NCBI GenBank assembly: GCA_018970725.1
Contig: JAGWVU010000044.1
Location: 1 to 40,487, forward strand
DNA from: Verrucomicrobiota bacterium
Lineage (GTDB): Bacteria > Verrucomicrobiota > Verrucomicrobiia > Verrucomicrobiales > DEV007
Direction of reading: 5' to 3'
DNA: 40,487 nucleotides
Shown: positions 1 to 7,783 of the stretch, piece by piece
Layout of the letters: each line of letters opens with the position of its first letter
Numbering within the stretch: the stretch's first letter is position 1
The notes under the pieces: generated by a model
Told to the model about the DNA's origin: nothing
Databases searched by the model: none
Seen by the model: only the letters and a program-made list of their open reading frames with translations
Position numbers and translations under genes: made by a program

Positions 1-114
1 GGAAATGGATGGAAATGGATGGAAATGGATGGAAATGGATGGAAATGGATGGAAATGGATGGAAATGGATGGAAATGGATGGAAATGGATGGAAATGGAT
101 GGAAATGGATGGAA
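1..114. repeat. Perfect 10-bp tandem repeat (GGAAATGGAT), 11 copies plus GGAA
   Basis: Eleven exact copies of the decamer GGAAATGGAT fill positions 1-110, followed by GGAA; the array is open at the window edge, so its true length is unknown. Ten bases is not a multiple of three, so each strand is read through all three frames in turn. The unit contains no stop codon in any of the six frames and offers an ATG and a purine-rich GGA in every copy. On the plus strand any frame gives a Trp/Met/Asp/Gly-rich decapeptide repeat. The array ends 10 bases before the likely start codon of the Fic gene and is in frame with it. Confidence 0.97.
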
Positions 115-123
115 CATCCTCCC

Positions 124-1251
124 ATGCGCCTGCCGCTCCCTCCCGTCCTTCAACCCACCAACGAGATGTTGCAGCTCATCGCCGGCGTGGATGAGTTCAA
201 AGGGGAATGGCGCGCCATGGTTTCCCTTGGTCCCGAAAAGCTCGAATCGCTCCGCCGGATCGCCACCATCGAAAGCGTCGGTTCCTCAACCCGGATCGAA
301 GGGGCGCGGCTCAGCGACGAGGAGGTTGAGGGGCTGCTGGGCCATCTCCAGGCCGAGTCCTTCCGGTCCCGCGATGAGCAGGAGGTTGCTGGTTACGCTC
401 ACGTGATGAACACCGTCCAAGCCGTTTATCAGGATCTGCCGATCACCGGGGGAATCCTGCGGCAGTTGCATCGAGACCTGCTTTCCTTCTGCGTGAAGGA
501 CGAGTGGCATCGCGGAAGCTGGAAAACCCAGCCCAACCATGTCGCCGCCTTCGATGCGGCCGGTGCGCAGGTCGGGATTGTGTTCGAGACGGCGTCGCCC
601 TTCGATACACCCGGGCTCATGGAGCGGTTGTTGGCGTGGCAGGCGCGGGAAGAAGGCGAGGCCAGCCTTCACCCGTTGCTGAGAATCGCGATCTTTCAGG
701 TCGTGTTCCTCGCCATTCACCCGTTTCAAGACGGCAACGGGCGGCTCTCGCGAGTGCTGACCAACCTGCAACTGCTCCGCGCCGGCTACGCCCATGCCGC
801 GTTCAGTTCCTTGGAGAGCGTGGTCGAGCACCACAAGGAGGCCTACTCTCTGGGCCTGCGGCGCACCCAAACCACCTTCAGGAGCGATGAACCGGATTGG
901 GGGCCGTGGCTGCTCTTCTTCCTGCGGGCCATGAGAACGCAAATCGAGAGGCTCCGCCAGCGCTTGACGGAAATGCCGGAATCCCGGGTGGTCGTCCCGA
1001 TACCTCTGACCGTGGACCTCTCTCCGCTGGCTGGCAGGCTGCTCGCGCTTCTTGAGCAACAGGGCGCGCTCTCCGTCGCCGGGGCGGTCGCGGTTTTCGG
1101 GACCAGCCGGAACACGCTCAAGGGCAAGTTCACCGAATTGGTCGAGGGTGGCTTCGCGGAACTCCACGGGAAGGGGCGGGGGGCCCACTATCGCCCGTCA
1201 AGGAGAGAAAAGAGGCTCAAGCGGACGAGTTTGAGGGCAGGTTCAGGGTGA
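124..1251 (+). CDS. Fic family protein (probable protein AMPylase), class II architecture
   Basis: A 375-residue Fic-domain protein. Fic enzymes usually transfer AMP from ATP to a hydroxyl side chain of a target protein. The catalytic motif HPFQDGNGRLSR lies at residues 199-210, matching HPFx(D/E)GNGRxxR. An inhibitory-helix motif (S-x-x-x-E-G, read as STRIEG) lies N-terminal to it, as in self-inhibited class II Fic proteins. The C-terminus (about residues 315-365) resembles a winged helix, common in this family. The ATG at 124 is preferred because family-like sequence begins there, with GGAA nine bases upstream. The frame is open leftwards through the tandem repeat, so a longer product starting inside the repeat cannot be excluded. 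The last 35 bases overlap the tail of the kinase remnant on the other strand. Confidence 0.9.
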   Translation: MRLPLPPVLQPTNEMLQLIAGVDEFKGEWRAMVSLGPEKLESLRRIATIESVGSSTRIEGARLSDEEVEGLLGHLQAESFRSRDEQEVAGYAHVMNTVQAVYQDLPITGGILRQLHRDLLSFCVKDEWHRGSWKTQPNHVAAFDAAGAQVGIVFETASPFDTPGLMERLLAWQAREEGEASLHPLLRIAIFQVVFLAIHPFQDGNGRLSRVLTNLQLLRAGYAHAAFSSLESVVEHHKEAYSLGLRRTQTTFRSDEPDWGPWLLFFLRAMRTQIERLRQRLTEMPESRVVVPIPLTVDLSPLAGRLLALLEQQGALSVAGAVAVFGTSRNTLKGKFTELVEGGFAELHGKGRGAHYRPSRREKRLKRTSLRAGSG

Positions 1252-1787
1252 GGACCGTTCCCCGTTCCGGGGCGCAGGCCCGGATTTCCAGTCCGGCCTC
1301 GTTTTCGATGCGGACGAGGAGGTGAACGGATTCCGGGAGTCAAATCAGGCCAACGGCCTGGGAGATCGGTTCGCTCAGGGGAAAGCGGGATTGGGTTTGC
1401 GCCGGTTCGCGGACGGAATCGAGCATTTCGGCGATGATGTGGTCCGTGCTGGCGATGGCCCGGTTGCTCTCCGCCAGGGCTTCGCGCCCGTTCAGGTCAT
1501 CGCAGGGGAAACAGTGCTCTAAGAAATACGTGATGTGGCGAATCACCGCGAGCGGGGTGCGCATCTCATGAGCCACGCTTCCGGCCAATTGTCCCAAGGT
1601 GGCCAGGCGTTCCTGTTTGATGGGGGGCGGCTTGAGCCTTAGGCAATTCCTCGAGCGCCGTCCCCGCCCAGTCGAATCCCGCGATCAAAGCGTCCATGTC
1701 CGGACCCCCTCCGGTCGATTCTTCGCCCCCGGGCAAGAACTTCTCCGGGAATGACGTCAGGCCGGGCGCGGTTTGACAGGCCCGCAA
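1217..1787 (-). pseudogene. Decayed histidine kinase (HisKA segment with frameshifts and missing ATPase core)
   Basis: On the minus strand a clear dimerisation/phospho-acceptor helix is readable (QERLATLGQLAG, then SVAHEMRTPL with the H-box histidine). It is out of frame with the plausible N-terminal part that begins at 1787; the two frames meet near a run of six G at 1622-1627. After the HisKA helices the frame stops at 1340. A third frame carries what looks like the last strand of the ATPase domain (GTVLTLNLPS), ending at 1217. The N-, G1- and G2-box region of HATPase_c, about 80-100 residues, is absent. At least two frame changes plus an internal deletion make this a pseudogene; an assembly error could explain the homopolymer shift but not the missing ATPase core. 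No partner response regulator is adjacent. Confidence 0.75.
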
Positions 1788-2842
1788 CCGATGCCAACGT
1801 GAGGCGGACTTCCCGCGTGAATCAACCGCCCGCCACCTGCGATCCCGGGTTCCCGGACGCCATCGGCCTCACCATCTGGTCGTTCCGCGTCCGTTGGTGG
1901 CAACGGCGTTCTGCTCCGGAGGCTGGTTTCCCCCCCTGGAACAGCCCGCTCGATGTGGTGGACCATTGCGCGGAGCTTGGCTGCCCCTCCTTGCAGACCG
2001 GCGTGGATGGCTGGGACATGTCCCTCGCCAGAGCGGTGCGCCAGCGGTGCGAACGGCTCGGCATCGCGTTGGAGGGGCAAATCGAACTTCCCGGTGATCT
2101 GGAGCGTTTCGAGCGCGACCTGATGGCCGGCAAAGAGGCCGGGGCCACCATTTTCCGGTGTTACTGCCTGCTCCAGCGGCGCTATGAACATTTCAGTTCG
2201 CGGGCCGGGTGGGAACGGTGGCGGGAGGAGAGCCTCGCCACTTTGCGTGAAGTGGAACCGATTCTGGCCAAGCACCGGGTCCGGCTCGCGGTGGAGAACC
2301 ACAAGGATTGGACGGCCGCGGAACAGGCCGAAGTCTTCCGCCACCTGGCGAGCGAATGGATGGGTGTCTGCCTGGATTTCGGCAACAGTCTCGCCCTGCT
2401 CGAAGAGCCGGTCGAAGTCGCGCGGACATTGTCGCCCTGGATCCTGACGACGCACATCAAGGACATGGGGCTGGGCGCGATGCCCTCGGGCTTTCTTCTT
2501 AGCGAGGTTCCCCTCGGGCAGGGCATCCTCGATCTGGCCGAAATGTTCCGTATCTGTCAGGAGGCCAATCCCCGCGTCCGCTTTCTCCTTGAGATGATCA
2601 CCCGTGATCCGTTGCCCGTCCCCTGCTTTTCGGAGGCCTACGGGGCCACCTTCGCTCCGGACCACCGGGATGCCCGCGGGCACCGCCCCGGCGAATGGAT
2701 CGCCCGCAGTCAAGCGCGCGGGATGGAGTTACCGTGTGAAAGCCCGCTCGACGATGCGGCGGCCTTGGCACTTGAAGAACGGCTCGTAGCGGAGAGCTTG
2801 TCCTACCTGAACCCGGAAAAAACCAAGAACAAGAAACCCTGA
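1751..2842 (+). CDS. Sugar phosphate isomerase/epimerase (xylose isomerase-like TIM barrel)
   Basis: A 363-residue protein of the AP-endonuclease-2/xylose isomerase-like TIM-barrel family, which isomerises or epimerises sugars or inositol derivatives; the substrate cannot be told from sequence. The expected metal-ligand strands are present: ENHKD (E182), CLDFGNS (D209), THIKD (H235) and LLEMITRD (E281). The first ~35 residues look non-family, so translation may really begin at the in-frame GTG at 1817; the ATG at 1751 is the longest plausible start. No signal peptide is seen, so the enzyme is probably cytoplasmic. The SDR gene follows after 10 bases, suggesting one operon for a carbohydrate-derived substrate. 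Confidence 0.82.
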   Translation: MTSGRARFDRPATDANVRRTSRVNQPPATCDPGFPDAIGLTIWSFRVRWWQRRSAPEAGFPPWNSPLDVVDHCAELGCPSLQTGVDGWDMSLARAVRQRCERLGIALEGQIELPGDLERFERDLMAGKEAGATIFRCYCLLQRRYEHFSSRAGWERWREESLATLREVEPILAKHRVRLAVENHKDWTAAEQAEVFRHLASEWMGVCLDFGNSLALLEEPVEVARTLSPWILTTHIKDMGLGAMPSGFLLSEVPLGQGILDLAEMFRICQEANPRVRFLLEMITRDPLPVPCFSEAYGATFAPDHRDARGHRPGEWIARSQARGMELPCESPLDDAAALALEERLVAESLSYLNPEKTKNKKP

Positions 2843-2852
2843 CACCAAGCAC

Positions 2853-3620
2853 ATGAACAACAGATTCGATCTCACGAACAAAGTCGCGCTCGTCACCGGA
2901 GGCAGCAAAGGGCTGGGCTTGGCCATGGCCCGGGGATTTGCGGAGCACGGCGCGCACGTCATGATCTGCAGCCGGCACGAGGAGGAACTCCAAAGCGCCG
3001 CCGCCCGGATCCGCGAGGGGCTCGATGTCAGGGTCGACTACCTGCCCGTGGACATGACCGACCGTGAGGCTGTCAGGAATTTGGCCGAAGTGACTTTGGC
3101 GCGATTCGGCAAGGTGGATATCCTGGTGAACAACGCGGGGAGCAACACGCCCCAGCCGATCGACAAAATCCAGGACGAGGACTGGGACCGGATTCTTGAG
3201 CTGAACCTGAGCAGCATCATGGTCCTGACACGCGCCTTGGTGCCACAGATGAAGGCGCGCCGCTGGGGGCGCATCATCCACATCTCTTCCGTGCTCGGGC
3301 TCGGCTCCAAAGAGGGCCGCAACGCTTACTCCGCCACCAAGGCCGCGGTGATTGGTTTGGCCAAAGCCAGTGCCCTGGACCTTGGTCAGGACGGCATCAC
3401 CGTGAATTGCATCGCGCCCGGGCCTTTCCTGACGGATCTCCCGATGAGCCTTCTCGACGAGGCCGGAAAACAATCGTTCGCCAGTCGCACCGCCCTCGGT
3501 CGCTGGGGACAACCCGGGGAAATCGCCGGTCCTGCCATCCTTCTCGCCAGCGAGGCCGGCAGTTACATCACTGGGGAAGTGTTGTTGGTGGACGGCGGAG
3601 CCTTTGCCAGGGCGCTTTGA
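2853..3620 (+). CDS. Short-chain dehydrogenase/reductase (SDR)
   Basis: A 255-residue classical SDR, an NAD(P)-dependent alcohol/ketone oxidoreductase of the FabG-like type. The cofactor motif TGGSKGLG lies at about residues 15-22, NNAG is present, and the catalytic Ser (HISS) precedes YSATK with the Tyr-x-x-x-Lys pair. The C-terminal segment (ITGEVLLVDGG) is typical of the family. The length is normal. The gene starts 10 bases after the isomerase stop, so the two are probably co-transcribed and act on the same sugar or polyol. The substrate is not predictable; an FabG role is less likely in this context. Confidence 0.9.
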   Translation: MNNRFDLTNKVALVTGGSKGLGLAMARGFAEHGAHVMICSRHEEELQSAAARIREGLDVRVDYLPVDMTDREAVRNLAEVTLARFGKVDILVNNAGSNTPQPIDKIQDEDWDRILELNLSSIMVLTRALVPQMKARRWGRIIHISSVLGLGSKEGRNAYSATKAAVIGLAKASALDLGQDGITVNCIAPGPFLTDLPMSLLDEAGKQSFASRTALGRWGQPGEIAGPAILLASEAGSYITGEVLLVDGGAFARAL

Positions 3621-3724
3621 AACAGGGCAGGGGACGGTGGCCCCGGGGCTCCAAAAGGAAAATCATTGCATCTTTGTCCAATCGGAAGTTGAGAAACGAC
3701 ACCGGTTGCACCACGTTTCCCAGC

Positions 3725-3922
3725 ATGGGATCTGGTGACGATCCATCGGTCCGAAGGCCCAGGCGAAGTGCCTGCGCGGACCAGTCACTGGCCGCCGAAC
3801 TGGAACGGGTCAGCCGGATGACCGTGGAAGAACGGATCAAGGCGGCGTTGTCCATGGGAGATCGGTTGGCCTGGTTGAATCCGGCCCCGGCTCCGCAACC
3901 GGAAGACGCGACCGGAGGATGA
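3725..3922 (+). CDS. Small hypothetical protein paired with a nucleotidyltransferase
   Basis: A 65-residue protein whose last four bases overlap the start of the next gene (ATGA at 3919-3922), implying translational coupling. The N-terminal third is Arg/Ser-rich. The middle is an amphipathic helix (LAAELERVSRMTVEERIKAA), followed by a Pro-rich tail (NPAPAPQP). No known domain is recognised. Its size, helix and coupling to a nucleotidyltransferase-fold gene resemble an antitoxin or regulatory partner, but this is inference from context. An ATG inside another long frame was chosen because family-like sequence begins there. Confidence 0.6.
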   Translation: MGSGDDPSVRRPRRSACADQSLAAELERVSRMTVEERIKAALSMGDRLAWLNPAPAPQPEDATGG

Positions 3923-4410
3923 GCGCCCCGGAATCAACCCTCCGCGCCGCGGAGCAGGTAGCGCGGCTTCTGAAGGAACGCGGCTTGTTCTGTGTGGTCA
4001 TCGGGGCGGTGGCGATGGCGGCCCATCATTACGTCCGACACACCGAGGATATCGATCTGGGGACCATCGCGGATTCGGAAACGCTCCGATCGGTTGGGGG
4101 CGCTCTGCGAGCGGCGGGCTACGAGGTTGAATTTCGTGAACCTGATGCCCAAGACCCTTGGGGTGGTGTTTTGGACGTTTCAGGCCCTTTCGGACTTGTC
4201 CAAGTGATTAGTTTCGCGGATCGATTTCCGGCAGTGATCCGGGACGCGTCGCGCGAGTCCGTGCTCCTGGCCGTCCCGCCGGTCATCATGGCGTGCAATC
4301 TCCACAGGGTGCGCAACTGGAAGCCCGTGTCGGCCGAGGTTCTCTCGACCCGCCTCTTCGAGCGGCGCGGCCTAGGCTCGCGGGCCCGGGCAGGTCGCGG
4401 AAAACCTTGA
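3919..4410 (+). CDS. Nucleotidyltransferase-fold protein (AbiEii/DUF6036-like)
   Basis: A 163-residue protein with the start of a minimal nucleotidyltransferase fold. A Gly-Ala-x-Ala helix turn is followed by R-H-T-E-D-I-D-L, the usual R-x-T-x-D-x-D motif of AbiEii-type and related small nucleotidyltransferases, with D-x-D as metal ligands. Relatives serve as toxins in nucleotidyltransferase-type toxin-antitoxin or abortive-infection pairs, though many are uncharacterised. The last ~45 residues, after VPPVIMACNL, turn Arg-rich and do not show the 'K-x-x-A-G-x-x-K-x-x-D' helices expected there, so the C-terminus may be frameshifted or eroded. It overlaps the upstream small gene by four bases. 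Confidence 0.65.
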   Translation: MSAPESTLRAAEQVARLLKERGLFCVVIGAVAMAAHHYVRHTEDIDLGTIADSETLRSVGGALRAAGYEVEFREPDAQDPWGGVLDVSGPFGLVQVISFADRFPAVIRDASRESVLLAVPPVIMACNLHRVRNWKPVSAEVLSTRLFERRGLGSRARAGRGKP

Positions 4411-4456
4411 ATCGGTTTGGCAGTCCGGTCTGCGTTCCCTTTCTCCTTGGAAAATC

Positions 4457-4939
4457 ATGAACCCAGAAAGAACCCTGACCATCGAGTCCGGTGGCAAAAA
4501 AATCCTCGTGCACGGGCTGGCGCTTGTTCTGGTCGGGCTCGTCTTCGGTTTTGCCCTGCCCCTTGCGCCGTATCCACGGCTTGCGCTTGGGGCGCACATT
4601 CAGTTTGTCACCAACGGCCTGTTGTTTGTCCTGCTCGCACTGGTCGTGCTCAAGCTGCCCTGTTGTGCCGACCTGAAAGCCGTCCGGGTCCTGGTGATAT
4701 CGGCCTGGCTGACTTGGTTGATGGCCTTATCCGAAGCGGCCAACGCATGGTGGGGCGCGAACCAAATGTTACCGATCGTCGCAAAACAAGCGGGCGCGAC
4801 CGGCGCCGCGGCATGGCAGGAGCTGGTGGTGAAACTCTGTCACCTTCCCGCGGCGGTGGGCCTGATTCTCTCCGTGACCTTGCTTATCATTGGCGTGGTG
4901 AGACACCGCGCTTCAGCGGACGGGAAATCCGCGCCTTGA
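4457..4939 (+). CDS. Four-TM membrane protein resembling hydroxylaminobenzene mutase (HabA/HabB type)
   Basis: A 160-residue integral membrane protein with four hydrophobic helices (about residues 17-40, 49-68, 79-96 and 132-153). Family-like landmarks are a PRLALGAH loop after helix 1, an asparagine in VTNGLL, and an ANAWWGANQMLPI segment after helix 3. This pattern matches small membrane hydroxylaminobenzene mutases and their many uncharacterised relatives. Enzymatic activity in this organism is not implied; the wider family is often annotated as hypothetical. The ATG at 4457 follows TCCTTGGAAAATC, giving a weak GGA ribosome-binding site. The gene stands alone on the plus strand and a repeat block follows it. 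Confidence 0.6.
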   Translation: MNPERTLTIESGGKKILVHGLALVLVGLVFGFALPLAPYPRLALGAHIQFVTNGLLFVLLALVVLKLPCCADLKAVRVLVISAWLTWLMALSEAANAWWGANQMLPIVAKQAGATGAAAWQELVVKLCHLPAAVGLILSVTLLIIGVVRHRASADGKSAP

Positions 4940-5125
4940 ACCGGGCACAAGTTGGAAACCACGATTGTCCCGCACCTTCAGAGCGGATGCAAAATGTAAC
5001 GTCCCCCCAGGCCTGCGGTCGCCTTCGGCCTCCCTTCGACCTGGGTCATCTTAGCCCGGTCCTTCGGGCCTCCAAGGCAAGCAAAACTTGTGGGTAAAGC
5101 TAGGCGAGGAGAGCGGCACGCAGTG

Positions 5126-5262
5126 AAGCGGGATGAGGATCGTTTTGCCGGCGGGACGCCTGCAACACTTCACAGCCGGGACGGCTGTGTTCCGACCCGA
5201 GCGTGAAGGGAGCCACCATCATCCCGCTTTTCTGTGCGCTGGTCGTTTAGGCATTCCTGCCT
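5126..5262. repeat. Palindrome-rich intergenic repeat block (REP-like)
   Basis: The region from 4940 to 5271 has no supported gene. Inside it AAGCGGGATGA (5126-5136) is mirrored by TCATCCCGCTT (5219-5229), forming 11-bp inverted ends. Between them is a hairpin CACAGCC-GGGAC-GGCTGTG (5171-5189), nested in CTTCAC/GTGAAG arms (5168-5173 and 5203-5208). A further palindrome AGGCA-TTCC-TGCCT lies at 5249-5262. The inverted copy extends to 17 bases (5213-5229, minus strand), identical to 33948-33964 elsewhere in this window. This is the look of a dispersed, REP-type extragenic element. It abuts the truncated cupin gene. Confidence 0.7.
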
Positions 5263-5271
5263 GACCACAGA

Positions 5272-5412
5272 TCATGGAGGGTGGCGGACAGGAATGTGAG
5301 ACCGGCCGAAGGTCATGGTCCGGGAGTTTCCGATCTCCCGGGAGGCGAGCCACGTGAGACGGCCCCAGGGTTGATCGAGCAAGGTGCCTTCGGCGAGGGA
5401 AATGACCTTCAT
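5272..5412 (-). pseudogene. Truncated cupin-family gene remnant
   Basis: A 46-residue frame starts two bases after the stop of the upstream isomerase gene. It reads MKVISLAEG, then WGRLTWLASREIGNS, then TMTFGRSHIP, the usual opening strands of small cupin-domain proteins that accompany sugar isomerases. It stops just where the histidine-rich metal-binding barrel should begin. The missing ~70 residues are replaced by the palindromic repeat block. Read as a gene, it lacks all cupin metal ligands, so it is called a pseudogene; the start, spacing and coupling are still intact. Confidence 0.6.
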
Positions 5413-5414
5413 GG

Positions 5415-6305
5415 TCAGGCCGCCAGCATTTCCCGCAATTTCCGCGCATCCCTCTGGATGGCTTCGAGGTGCTTCCGCGTCCGCGCCGGTCCCGGGGGTT
5501 CGTCCGGGAGATACTCGACGTGGAGGGAGAGGGGGAGGCGGGGGGACAAGCGGGCCACCATGGGGAAGAATTTCGGGTCCACGCCACCCTCGCCGAGCGG
5601 CATGCCTTGTTTGGTCCGGCCGTTCACGAGGTAATCCTTGACGTAAATGATGCCGAGGTTGGGGCGGACGAGTTCGAAGTCGATTTCCCAGCTCGAGGCG
5701 CCTTCGACGGTGGCGTGACCGATGTCGAAAGCGAGGGCCATCGCGGCGGGATCGAAACCACGGATCAGGTCGTGCATATCCCAAACCGGGGCCCCCACAT
5801 AGTCGCGGCCCGCGTGATTCTGATAGACGCCCTGGATGCCGAGTTCCTTGTTGAGGGCGGCCAGATCGGTGAGGCGGGGACGGATCTCGTCGAGTTGTTT
5901 GCGGATCGGTTTTCCCAGATCGTATTTGTAATAGGCGAGCCGGTATCGGGGGATCCCGAGACCCGCGGCGGTGCGGAGGATGGCCTCGGTGCGTTGTTCC
6001 CCGGAGACTTGGTTGATTCCCGAGGTCATCACTTCCAAGGTGAGATGGCGCGCTTTCAGGGCGTCGACCATCTTCGGCAACTCGTCCTCGACCCGCCCGG
6101 GTTCGATGTGTCCCTTGGGACGGACCGCGACCTCGATCCCGTCGAGACCGATGGAGGCGATCGCCTCGGCGAGTGCTTCACAGGACAGATCCTGGAAGGA
6201 CTTGGTGAAGGTCACGATCCGGAACTTCTCCTCTGCCGCCAAGGCGGACCCCGTCCCCAGCGCGGCCAGGGGCAGGGCCTGCAAAAACTCCCTTCGGCTT
6301 CTCAT
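5415..6305 (-). CDS. Exported sugar phosphate isomerase/epimerase (TIM barrel)
   Basis: A 296-residue xylose isomerase-like TIM-barrel protein with an N-terminal export signal (MRSRREFLQALPLAALG, then SALAAEE). The RRE-F-L pattern resembles a twin-arginine signal. Barrel landmarks are GLDGIEV, YQNHAG, LAFDIGHATVEG, YVKDY and HVEY. The usual metal-binding Glu of the 'ENH' strand is Gln here (QNHAG), a variation seen in a periplasmic subgroup of this family. The ATG at 6305 is chosen because the signal starts there; a TTG at 6338 overlapping the upstream stop would add 11 residues. It follows the Gfo/Idh/MocA gene on the same strand, and the truncated cupin follows it. Confidence 0.82.
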   Translation of the reverse strand: MRSRREFLQALPLAALGTGSALAAEEKFRIVTFTKSFQDLSCEALAEAIASIGLDGIEVAVRPKGHIEPGRVEDELPKMVDALKARHLTLEVMTSGINQVSGEQRTEAILRTAAGLGIPRYRLAYYKYDLGKPIRKQLDEIRPRLTDLAALNKELGIQGVYQNHAGRDYVGAPVWDMHDLIRGFDPAAMALAFDIGHATVEGASSWEIDFELVRPNLGIIYVKDYLVNGRTKQGMPLGEGGVDPKFFPMVARLSPRLPLSLHVEYLPDEPPGPARTRKHLEAIQRDARKLREMLAA

Positions 6306-6334
6306 CTCCGTCAGATTTCCGATGACCGCGAACT

Positions 6335-7783
6335 TCAATACTCCCTGTCGATCTTCACGCCGGGTTCCGGGATGGGATAGCTCCCGTCCTCGAACGGCAT
6401 GACCGGGGAATCGGAGTCGGGGGTCAATTGATCCACCAGCGGGGCGAACTCATGCGCGCAGTTCAGCATGGCATCGTAGCTGATCACCTGGCCGGTATGG
6501 GCGGACATCCGGCCCATCGCGGTAACGAGACTGGCTTTCACCCCGCGCTCCACTTCGTTGTAGGTTTCGTCGCGCTGGATGGCGGTGATGAGATCCTGCC
6601 ACTCGAGGTCGTAAGGGCTCGGTTCCCGCGGGGTCTGGGGGTAAGCCCAAACCGTGTCCGGGTGCGGCGGAGCGGGCGGAGGAGGTTCCTCACCGGGGCG
6701 GGCCCTGCGCTCGACCACCTGATGAATGATCTGCCCCTTGTAAATCCGGGCGCGGGAGGGAGCGTGCCCTTTTTCAGAAACCACGGCGCAACCCTTGGTG
6801 CCGTGGATGTAACTGTTGAACTGCTGCTCGCAACCGGTCATGTTGCGCCCGTCGAGGAAAAGTTTGGTACCGTCCTTGAACGTGTATTCCACGGCGTAGC
6901 TGTCGAAATTCTGGTCGATGTTGTCGCCCCGGTAATGACGGCCGCCGATGGCCCGTGCCTCCACCGGCCAATCGTTCTTCATCCAGCAGCACTCGTCGAT
7001 GTTGTGGATGTTGAAGTCGCTGAACGCGCCGCCGCTGAGCCAGAGGAAGCTGTGGAAGCGCTTGATCTGGTACATCAAGTGGTTCAGGGGGCCGGGATTG
7101 CGCAGGGAGAAACAGCTGCCGATGGGGCCTTGCATCCGGTAGGCGCGCATCATGGTGATCTCGCCGATCGCCCCGTCCTGGATGCGTTTGAAGAGTTCGC
7201 CCCGGGCCACGCAGTGCCGGATCATGAGGCCCACTCCGACCTTGAGGTTCTTCTTTTTGGCCTCCTCGTTCAGGGCCAGCATGCGGCGGGCGCTCGGGCC
7301 ATCCGCGATCACCGGTTTCTCCATGAAGACGTTGACGCCTTTTTCGATCGCGTAGGCAAAGTGAACCCAACGGAAGGCACAAGGCGTCGTCAGGATCACC
7401 ACGTCACCCGGGCGGAGGGTATCGATGGCCTTGCGATAGCCGTCGAAGCCGATGAATTTGCGGTCGTCCACGGTGATCTTGCCGGCCAGTTCCTCACGCT
7501 CGGCGAGGGCGGTGTATTTGGAATCGAGGTTCTCCGTGAACACATCCGCCATGGCGTGCAGTTTCACCGGGCCTTGTTCGGTGGAGGTGGCCAGGGCATT
7601 GAGGACCGCCCCGGCCCCGCGTCCGCCACAGCCCACCAAGGCGAGCCGGATGGTGGGGTCGTCGTTGGCGGCATGGACATGAGGCAGGGTGACCCCGGCG
7701 AGAGCCGAGCCCGCACCGAGGCGGACGCCCGTTTTCAAGAGTTCTCGGCGGGTGGAGGGTTGCGGAAGGGATTGATCTTGCAT
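6335..7783 (-). CDS. Tat-exported Gfo/Idh/MocA family oxidoreductase
   Basis: A 482-residue NAD(P)-dependent oxidoreductase of the glucose-fructose oxidoreductase/inositol dehydrogenase family. The N-terminus carries a twin-arginine-type signal (STRRELLKTG) followed by a hydrophobic stretch and an Ala-x-Ala-like cleavage site near HAANDD. The Rossmann motif GCGGRGAGA and the EKP motif (FMEKPVIAD) are present. The long C-terminal domain with many Trp, His and Tyr residues is typical of the large secreted members common in Planctomycetes and Verrucomicrobia. Export with bound cofactor fits Tat transport. The substrate is unknown, probably a sugar or cyclitol shared with the downstream isomerase; the two genes are 29 bases apart. 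Confidence 0.92.
   Translation of the reverse strand: MQDQSLPQPSTRRELLKTGVRLGAGSALAGVTLPHVHAANDDPTIRLALVGCGGRGAGAVLNALATSTEQGPVKLHAMADVFTENLDSKYTALAEREELAGKITVDDRKFIGFDGYRKAIDTLRPGDVVILTTPCAFRWVHFAYAIEKGVNVFMEKPVIADGPSARRMLALNEEAKKKNLKVGVGLMIRHCVARGELFKRIQDGAIGEITMMRAYRMQGPIGSCFSLRNPGPLNHLMYQIKRFHSFLWLSGGAFSDFNIHNIDECCWMKNDWPVEARAIGGRHYRGDNIDQNFDSYAVEYTFKDGTKLFLDGRNMTGCEQQFNSYIHGTKGCAVVSEKGHAPSRARIYKGQIIHQVVERRARPGEEPPPPAPPHPDTVWAYPQTPREPSPYDLEWQDLITAIQRDETYNEVERGVKASLVTAMGRMSAHTGQVISYDAMLNCAHEFAPLVDQLTPDSDSPVMPFEDGSYPIPEPGVKIDREY

Noticed and set aside
1-110. Decamer array as a CRISPR array
   Set aside because: The units are contiguous with no spacers.
4940-5271. Small RNA gene in the repeat block
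   Set aside because: The hairpins are better explained as REP-type palindromes that recur elsewhere in the window; no promoter or terminator pair frames them.
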